Below the pieces are notes generated by a model. That model was not told where the DNA came from, made no database searches, and saw only the letters and a program-made list of their open reading frames with translations. A DNA stretch of 64,000 nucleotides from Comamonas testosteroni (GTDB lineage Bacteria > Pseudomonadota > Gammaproteobacteria > Burkholderiales > Burkholderiaceae_C), in the NCBI RefSeq assembly GCF_000761245.1, contig NZ_AWOR01000089.1, positions 62,001-126,000 of the forward strand, written 5' to 3'. Position numbers and translations under genes: made by a program. Shown here piece after piece: positions 58,995 to 64,000 of this stretch (the first letter of the stretch is position 1; every line of letters starts with the position of its first letter).

Positions 58995-59969
58995 TTGGCA
59001 ATGATTCGACGCCGCACCTTGATCGCCACGGCATTGGCAGTACAGGCGATCCCTCGCATGGCTTGGTCCCAATCCAGCTTTATCAGCCGTCCTTTGAAAA
59101 TCATTGTTCCCCTGCAGGCGGGGGGCTCGGCTGACATCAGCACACGCCTGATCGCAAACAGTTTGCAGCATCGGCTCAGGCAGCCTGTCATTGTGGACAA
59201 CAAGCCCGGTGGCAGCTTTGTCATCGGCATGCAGGCACTGGCCATGACGCCTCCCGATGGGCACACGCTGATCTCCATCAATACGGGCATGATGGCTGCA
59301 CAGGTCACCATGAAGCGCTATGACATGCTGAAGTCTTTGGCGCTAGTCACCCAATACAGCAAGACGCCAACACTTTTTGTCGTTCCTGCGCAATCACGGT
59401 TTAGAACCTTCTCTGAACTGATTGCATTTGCCAAAAAGAACCCAGGCAAGCTGAACTTCGGCTCCGTTGGCACCGGCGGATTGGAGCATCTGTGGGTCAC
59501 GATGCTCGGCAGATCCATGGGGGTGGAGTTCACCCACATTCCGTTCAAGGGGATGCCAGATGCGATTACCGCTCTCGCGCAGGGCGCCCTGGACTTTGTA
59601 CCTTGCGTGATGTCTTCCGCCCTGCCTTTTGTGCAAAAAGGTACGTTGCGAGCTTTGTGCGTCTTGTCTGATGAGCGGACCCCATTCCTGCCAGATTTGC
59701 CTACCATGAGGGAGCAGGGGGGCAGTGTGCCGCCTATGGAGTTCTGGAGCGGTGTGGCCGCTCCTCAAGGGACTCCCTTGGCCGTCTTAGAGCAACTCCG
59801 GCAAGAAATCGTGAACGTGATGGCGGAGCCGGACATGAAGCTGCGTATGGATGAAAGAGGTGCAACTATTGTCACGAGCGCAAATGCCGGTGCATTTTCA
59901 ACGTTGATAAAAGCCGAGCAGTCCTGGATGAGTAAAGTGGCACAAGAAGCCGGCATTCGTGTCGAATAA
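58995..59969 (+). CDS. Bug-family (TctC-like) periplasmic solute receptor
   Basis: A 324-residue receptor: signal MIRRRTLIATALAVQAIPRM with a twin-arginine look, then SRPLKIIVPLQAGGSADI, VIVDNKPGGSF and PDGHTLISI. It uses a TTG start at 58995, with AAAGGAG 6 bases upstream; the in-frame ATG at 59001 would be 12 bases from that site. It follows the Crp/Fnr gene by 162 bases and may belong to the same regulon as the GMC/decarboxylase operon, giving that locus two receptors. Confidence 0.87.
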   Translation: MAMIRRRTLIATALAVQAIPRMAWSQSSFISRPLKIIVPLQAGGSADISTRLIANSLQHRLRQPVIVDNKPGGSFVIGMQALAMTPPDGHTLISINTGMMAAQVTMKRYDMLKSLALVTQYSKTPTLFVVPAQSRFRTFSELIAFAKKNPGKLNFGSVGTGGLEHLWVTMLGRSMGVEFTHIPFKGMPDAITALAQGALDFVPCVMSSALPFVQKGTLRALCVLSDERTPFLPDLPTMREQGGSVPPMEFWSGVAAPQGTPLAVLEQLRQEIVNVMAEPDMKLRMDERGATIVTSANAGAFSTLIKAEQSWMSKVAQEAGIRVE

Positions 59970-60769
59970 ATTGAGCGCCGATGCGATTGCATGGAAGAAT
60001 ATTCCTGCCCGTAGTGGCGGCTCACAACGCTGGAATGTATGAACAGACAAGCAAGATAGTCCCGCTAACGTAGTGGTAGCCCACAGTCACAAGCAGCCGA
60101 TCGAGAGAACTTTCTGAGTGTCTGCTTCTGGCCGCTAGCATGAGTCCACGAATGAATCAGGAAGCGGACACCTCGACAGGCGAACTTCGCCAAAGAAGTC
60201 AGCTGTCCGCGAGGTCCACGAACCGGTGCCTTCGCTGCACAGCAGACATTGCCGGTGGCAGCTAGAACGACAGCAACGGGTCGTCTCCCGCCCTTCCAGT
60301 CGCTGTAAGTGCTTCGCCGCAAGAGCTATGGCGCGTTAATCATCGTCGCTGTGGCGCGAGTTGACGGCACCGCTGTACGGCGGGAGGGGGCGCATCGACT
60401 TTGGCAGCCCACGATCTACGAGCCTGGCGTGAAGCCTCAGCGAGGGCATCCGCTGCTCTGCTTGTGACGGCATTCAGCTGGTTGACACCGGCGCCCTGTG
60501 CTGGCTTGCCTGCAGGCCTGTCTTTGCAGGGGGCCATCCAATCTCTCCGAAGCCGTTCTCGAGATCCGCTTGCATGCGGCGTTGCCCGCAGACAGGCAGG
60601 CGCTTGCAGGCCTGCCGCCGCCCGGCGCTGCGCAGGCCCGACTCCGTGGCGGCAAACACAGGCAAAATGAGGCGCGCTAGGGCCAGTGTGCGGTGCTGTC
60701 TCGCAAGATCGCACCCCTGCATGCCTGCATCGAAGAAATGTGACCGGCTCGCTCAAATACAGCAACGAC
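59970..60769. other. 800-base stretch without a convincing gene
   Basis: Short open frames occur on both strands (for example 60065-60322 and 60340-60786, minus), but none shows a domain, signal peptide or credible codon use; they are rich in Arg, Ala, Pro and Cys, as expected of noncoding GC-rich DNA. No tRNA or repeat was recognised. The last 100 bases should contain the promoter of the GGDEF gene at 60770. Confidence 0.5.
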
Positions 60770-62284
60770 ATGAAACTATTTCGCAAGCCTGCTTTTGATC
60801 ACAGCAACGTCGTTTCCCGTGCCCCCTATGCAATGCTGTTGGTAGGGGGGATTATTGCGCTGTCGATGACAGTGATCTGTACCATCGTCCTCTATCAGAG
60901 TCGGCTGGATGCAATGGAGCATGCGATAGAGACATCGCGCAATGTTGCCCTTCTTGCTGAAAACGATGTGGTTCGGAATTTCGAGCTCTATGCACTGTCG
61001 TTGCAAGCCGTGGTCGATGGGCTCAACGATTCCGAAGTGATGGCCGCCTCGCCGCATGTGCGTAATGCGGCCTTGTTCGACAAGGCTGCGACCGCGACCT
61101 ATCTGGGGTCCATCCTGGTTCTTGACGCGGACGGGAAAATTGCCCTTAATGCAGGGGCCGAGAATTCGGGGAATGGGCAATACTCGGATCATGACTTTTT
61201 CAAGGTGCACAAAGAGAGCCCAAGCATCGGGCTCTACGTGGGCGACCCTTATTCATCCACGCTGCATGGCGGCTCCCTGAGCATTCCTCTGAGTCGTCGG
61301 ATTTCCCATGCGGACGGCTCTTTCGCCGGCATTGTGCTGATAGATGTTCAGCTGGAGTACTTTCAGAAACTGTTTTCTGCGCTTTCGCTAGGTAAACACG
61401 GATCGCTGGCCTTGATAAGGAAAGATGGAGCCATGATGATGCGGCAGCCCTTCGATGCAAAGGTCATCGGGCGCAATATCCGCAATGCAAGCACGTTCCA
61501 GCAGTTCATGTCGGCACCCGAAGGAAGCTTTTCGGATACCTCGTACCTTGATGGTGCCCAACGGGCGTATTACTTTAAGAATCTGCCCAGCTTGCCATTC
61601 ATCATCATGGTGGCCAAGGCGCATTCCGATATTTACGCGGTCTGGCGACAGAGAGCCTTGCTGATTACCTCTGTCATGGGGACGCTCACGATGGCTTTCA
61701 TTGGCCTGTCCTTCGCTTTCGGAGTGCAGCTCAAACGTCGCATGCGCGCAGAGTCCGAACTGGCGCTGCTGGCGCGTACCGATGGCCTGACCGGCCTGAA
61801 CAACCGCCGCAAGCTCGACGAGATCATCGAGTACGAGTGGCACAGGGCCAAAAGAAGTCACAGCGCCTTCTCGCTGCTGTTCGTGGATATCGACTGGTTC
61901 AAGGCCTATAACGACACCTACGGGCATCAGGCCGGGGATGCTGTTCTGGCGACCGTGGCGAAATGCATTGGCGAGAATATCCGGCGCCCAGAAGACAGCG
62001 CGGCACGTTATGGCGGTGAGGAATTTATCGTGGTGTTGCCGGACACATCTCTGGATGGAGGAGCGCTCATTGCCGAGAATATTCGTGTGGCGATCGCTCA
62101 GCTTGCCATTGCGCACACAGGAAGTGAATTCGGGAGCATCACGGTCAGCATCGGTTGTGCAGCCTGGGTGCCGGCAAGAGATCTGGATATGCCGACGATT
62201 TTGCGTGCGGCTGACAAAGCGCTGTACAGCGCCAAGATGACGGGCCGTAACAAGGTCGCTTTGTCAAGCGCGTATCCAGCATAG
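60770..62284 (+). CDS. Membrane diguanylate cyclase with periplasmic Cache-type sensor
   Basis: A 504-residue protein: a first membrane helix at about 20-42, a periplasmic dCache-like sensor region to about 290, a second helix near 300-320 (VMGTLTMAFIGLSFAFGV), then a GGDEF domain. The signature is RYGGEEF, and RPED stands exactly five residues before it, a complete RxxD inhibitory site, so c-di-GMP feedback is expected. Signal binding outside the membrane would tune c-di-GMP. ATG 60770 is chosen; the longer frame from 60686 starts in noncoding-like sequence. Confidence 0.9.
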   Translation: MKLFRKPAFDHSNVVSRAPYAMLLVGGIIALSMTVICTIVLYQSRLDAMEHAIETSRNVALLAENDVVRNFELYALSLQAVVDGLNDSEVMAASPHVRNAALFDKAATATYLGSILVLDADGKIALNAGAENSGNGQYSDHDFFKVHKESPSIGLYVGDPYSSTLHGGSLSIPLSRRISHADGSFAGIVLIDVQLEYFQKLFSALSLGKHGSLALIRKDGAMMMRQPFDAKVIGRNIRNASTFQQFMSAPEGSFSDTSYLDGAQRAYYFKNLPSLPFIIMVAKAHSDIYAVWRQRALLITSVMGTLTMAFIGLSFAFGVQLKRRMRAESELALLARTDGLTGLNNRRKLDEIIEYEWHRAKRSHSAFSLLFVDIDWFKAYNDTYGHQAGDAVLATVAKCIGENIRRPEDSAARYGGEEFIVVLPDTSLDGGALIAENIRVAIAQLAIAHTGSEFGSITVSIGCAAWVPARDLDMPTILRAADKALYSAKMTGRNKVALSSAYPA

Positions 62285-62426
62285 TGCTGCGCAAACCCTT
62301 GCCCGGCTCGCTGGCGTGGCGCAAGGGGGCTGGGGTCTGGGGTCTTCCGGACTTGCCTTGCGTTGAAGCGTGCACCCCGGTTCTCGGCCAACGGCGTGTG
62401 CCCGGCAAAGAAAACTCTATGCAAAA

Positions 62427-62463
62427 CTGATAGCTTCAAGCGCTTGATTTCAATAGATATCAG
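62427..62463. repeat. Interspersed repeat copy with CAAGCGCTTG core
   Basis: CTGATA at 62427-62432 and TATCAG at 62458-62463 flank the palindrome CAAGCGCTTG (62437-62446). The 14 bases at 62430-62443 recur inverted at 16037-16050. This has the form of an intergenic repeat typical of Comamonadaceae. The remaining bases of 62285-62557 show no gene. Confidence 0.5.
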
Positions 62464-62557
62464 CATTGAAAGTATCTGAATTCCCTTGCTGTATTGCGCT
62501 GGCAGCTTTCATTTTGATAGTGGCTATCTCGGACCGTTGCTCGGGAGCATGCCTTGC

Positions 62558-63742
62558 TCAGGCGCATGCCTTGCTCGCGCGCAGTGCCGCAATATCTGCT
62601 CTGGCGTAGCCCAGGGATGCGAGCACGGCATCGGTGTGCTGACCGATCCTGGTTCCCGGTGTGGGGCTGCGCGCTGGGGTGCGTGAAAAGCGTGGGGCAG
62701 GTGAGGGCTGGCGCTGGGTGCTGCCGTCCACTTCCAGATCGATGAACAGATTGCGCTGGGCGTTGTGCGGATGCGCGGGTGCCTCGGCCAGACTCAGTAC
62801 CGGGGCAAAGCAGGCATCGCTGCCTTCCAGCGCTTCGCACCACTGTGCCTGCGTCTTCCTGCGCACGATTTCGGCCACGCGGGCCTTGACTTCGGGCCAG
62901 TCGGAGTTGTGGTACTGGCGCTTGGGATCGACATCGGTCAGGCCCAGCTTTTGCAGCTGCAAGGCATAGAACTGCGGCTCGATGGCGCCCAGGGTGATGT
63001 GCTTGCCATCTGCGCACTCGAACACTTCGTAGAAGGGTGAAGTGCTGAGAAAGTGATTCTGCGCGGGATCGTCCTTCCAGTAGCCCATGCCGCTGCGCAT
63101 CTGGTGCATCAGGCCGCTCATGGCCGCCACGCCGTCGATCATGGCTGCATCCACCACCTGCCCCCTGCCGGATTGACGTGCCTCGTGCATGGCGCACATG
63201 AGGCCGAACAGCAAGAACATGGCACCGCCCGCCATATCGCCCACGATGGTGGGCGGCAGTACGGGAGCCTGGCCGGGGCGCATGGAGGTGGACATCACGC
63301 CCGTCAGCGCCACATAGTTGATGTCATGGCCTGCGGCCTGGGACAGGGGGCCGGTCTGGCCCCAGCCGGTGACGCGGCCAAAGACCAGGCGGGGCGCGCG
63401 GCGGGCGACTTCCTCGGGGCTGAAGCCCAGGCGCTCCATCACGCCGGGTCTGAAACCCTCGATGAGCGCGTCGGCAGACTCGATCAGCTTCCAGGCGGCG
63501 GCGCGTCCGCCCTCGGACTTGAGGTCCAGCGCGATGGACTTCTTGCCCCGGTTCTGCGCCATGCGCGGGTAGCGGGATGCCGCTGCATGGTCTGTGCTGC
63601 GCTCGATGAGAATCACTTCGGCACCCATATCGGCCAGCATCATGCCGGCAAAAGGGGCAGGGCCTATGCCTGCAAATTCGATGATACGCATTCCGCTCAA
63701 AGGCCCCGGGCTCTGGCCTTGGGAAGGGTGCTCTGTACTCAA
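62558..63742 (-). CDS. Alpha-methylacyl-CoA racemase-like protein (CoA-transferase family III)
   Basis: A 394-residue family III protein with the racemase-like opening MRIIEFAGIGPAPFAGMMLA, GRVTGWGQTGP, HDINYVALTG and GDMAGGAMFLLFGL, whose Asp fits the catalytic or CoA-carrying residue. Alpha-methylacyl-CoA racemases interconvert 2-methyl epimers before beta-oxidation of branched side chains, as in sterol and bile-acid side chains. A weaker copy of the candidate TesR palindrome lies 57 bases upstream of its start, supporting a steroid role. A CaiB/BaiF CoA-transferase activity cannot be excluded. Confidence 0.82.
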   Translation of the reverse strand: MSTEHPSQGQSPGPLSGMRIIEFAGIGPAPFAGMMLADMGAEVILIERSTDHAAASRYPRMAQNRGKKSIALDLKSEGGRAAAWKLIESADALIEGFRPGVMERLGFSPEEVARRAPRLVFGRVTGWGQTGPLSQAAGHDINYVALTGVMSTSMRPGQAPVLPPTIVGDMAGGAMFLLFGLMCAMHEARQSGRGQVVDAAMIDGVAAMSGLMHQMRSGMGYWKDDPAQNHFLSTSPFYEVFECADGKHITLGAIEPQFYALQLQKLGLTDVDPKRQYHNSDWPEVKARVAEIVRRKTQAQWCEALEGSDACFAPVLSLAEAPAHPHNAQRNLFIDLEVDGSTQRQPSPAPRFSRTPARSPTPGTRIGQHTDAVLASLGYARADIAALRASKACA

Positions 63743-63799
63743 GTCGGTCTCCTGTTTTTGTCTGCGACTTTTCTATCTTGTGGATCCCGCCGGTTTTGA

Positions 63800-63818
63800 C
63801 TCCGTCCATTTGGAGTAT
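63800..63818 (-). promoter_or_regulatory. Weaker candidate TesR operator upstream of the racemase gene
   Basis: On the minus strand: ATACTCCAAATGGACGGAG. It agrees with TTAGTCT-N3-TGGACGATG at 11 of 16 fixed positions, points at the racemase gene and lies 57 bases before its start, like the other three sites. Confidence 0.4.
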
Positions 63819-63854
63819 GTCCGGGGGCAAGCCAGGCCAACACTGGACATTTCA

Positions 63855-64000
63855 TAAAAAAAGGAGAGCAAGACATGTCATCAACTCCGATGCGGCGCGC
63901 ACGGCCACGGGTATGGGGCTGTGCGCGTACGGGGCTGCCAAGGCGGCAGCTATCGGTTTCATCCGCAATCTCTCGGGCGAGGTCGGACCGCACGGCGTGA
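63855..64000 (+). pseudogene. 5'-truncated SDR-family dehydrogenase fragment (runs off window)
   Basis: From about 63874 one frame reads HVINSDAARTATGMGL, then CAYGAAKAAAIGFIRNLSGE and VGPHGV, the central part of an SDR with the catalytic Tyr-x-x-x-Lys. The NAD-binding half is absent: upstream is only intergenic DNA and the divergent racemase gene. An AAGGAGA site followed by ATG at 63875 is in a different frame and leads to a stop at the window end. So the gene appears to have lost its 5' part by deletion. The 3' part lies outside the window. Confidence 0.7.

Noticed and set aside
60065..60786. Several 60-148-codon frames on both strands before the Cache-GGDEF gene
   Set aside because: No ribosome sites, motifs or consistent codon preference; overlapping frames in all phases suggest only a lack of stops in GC-rich DNA.
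63875..64000. Short frame from an ATG after AAGGAGA at the right edge
   Set aside because: Good ribosome site, but the peptide is Arg-rich nonsense and out of frame with the SDR homology.
1..64000. CRISPR arrays, rRNA or tRNA genes, prophage and replication origins
   Set aside because: No regularly spaced repeats, conserved rRNA or tRNA sequence, phage structural genes or origin-like repeats were seen on either strand.

Overview
The window reads as chromosomal DNA of a steroid-degrading betaproteobacterium, very probably Comamonas testosteroni or a close relative. The main argument is a gene run from 16.1 to 37.8 kb whose content and order match the C. testosteroni 'tesB-to-tesR' cluster: two adjacent SDR genes upstream of tesB, a TesB-type ring-cleavage dioxygenase, the IpdAB-like C-ring hydrolase, beta-oxidation enzymes, and a terminal LuxR-type regulator. 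G+C-rich third positions, many Bug-type solute receptors and a Comamonadaceae-like interspersed repeat agree. No rRNA, tRNA or CRISPR array was seen.

Layout. (1) 0-7 kb: a DJ-1/PfpI gene end divergent from a MocR regulator; then two Bug receptors and an isocitrate-lyase-superfamily gene on the minus strand, facing a PrpR-like sigma-54 activator across an intergenic region with a good -24/-12 promoter. (2) 7-16 kb: a PAS-GGDEF protein, then a methylcitrate-cycle locus (prpC, a truncated gntR, acnD, a 2H phosphoesterase, prpF) divergent from a RamB/ScfR-type regulator. (3) 16-19.5 kb: the ste operon (two SDRs, a SnoaL-fold protein, an old-yellow-enzyme reductase), fitting remodelling of hydroxyls on bile-acid-type steroids. 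(4) 19.7-37.8 kb: tesB, scdL1L2, hydratases, an IpdC-like flavoprotein, two acyl-CoA dehydrogenase pairs, two thiolases, SDRs, a MaoC hydratase, an exported amidase and tesR. (5) 38.8-53.0 kb: an organosulfur cluster with three SsuA-like receptors, one permease/ATPase pair, DszA- and SsuD-like flavin monooxygenases, a DszC/SfnB-like flavoprotein, a thiol dioxygenase, a four-domain rhodanese, a membrane cytochrome c, a class II aldolase and a D-2-hydroxyacid dehydrogenase. (6) 53.0-64.0 kb: an IS30-type remnant, paired DUF202 proteins, an operon for a Bug receptor, a GMC oxidoreductase and a split ThDP decarboxylase divergent from a Crp/Fnr gene and another Bug receptor, a Cache-GGDEF cyclase, an alpha-methylacyl-CoA racemase-like gene and a 5'-truncated SDR.

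How it fits together. Ring and side-chain degradation of steroids yields acetyl-CoA and propionyl-CoA. The methylcitrate enzymes would consume the propionyl-CoA and the ste/tes/scd genes do the ring work. The clearest new regulatory signal is an imperfect palindrome, ATCGTC-N6-GACGAT in its best copy. It lies 53-68 nt upstream of steA, tesB, the SDR gene at 33855 and, more weakly, the racemase gene at 63742, and is a candidate TesR operator. The organosulfur cluster and the GMC/split-decarboxylase operon are the parts whose substrates are least predictable and are the best places to look for undescribed chemistry.
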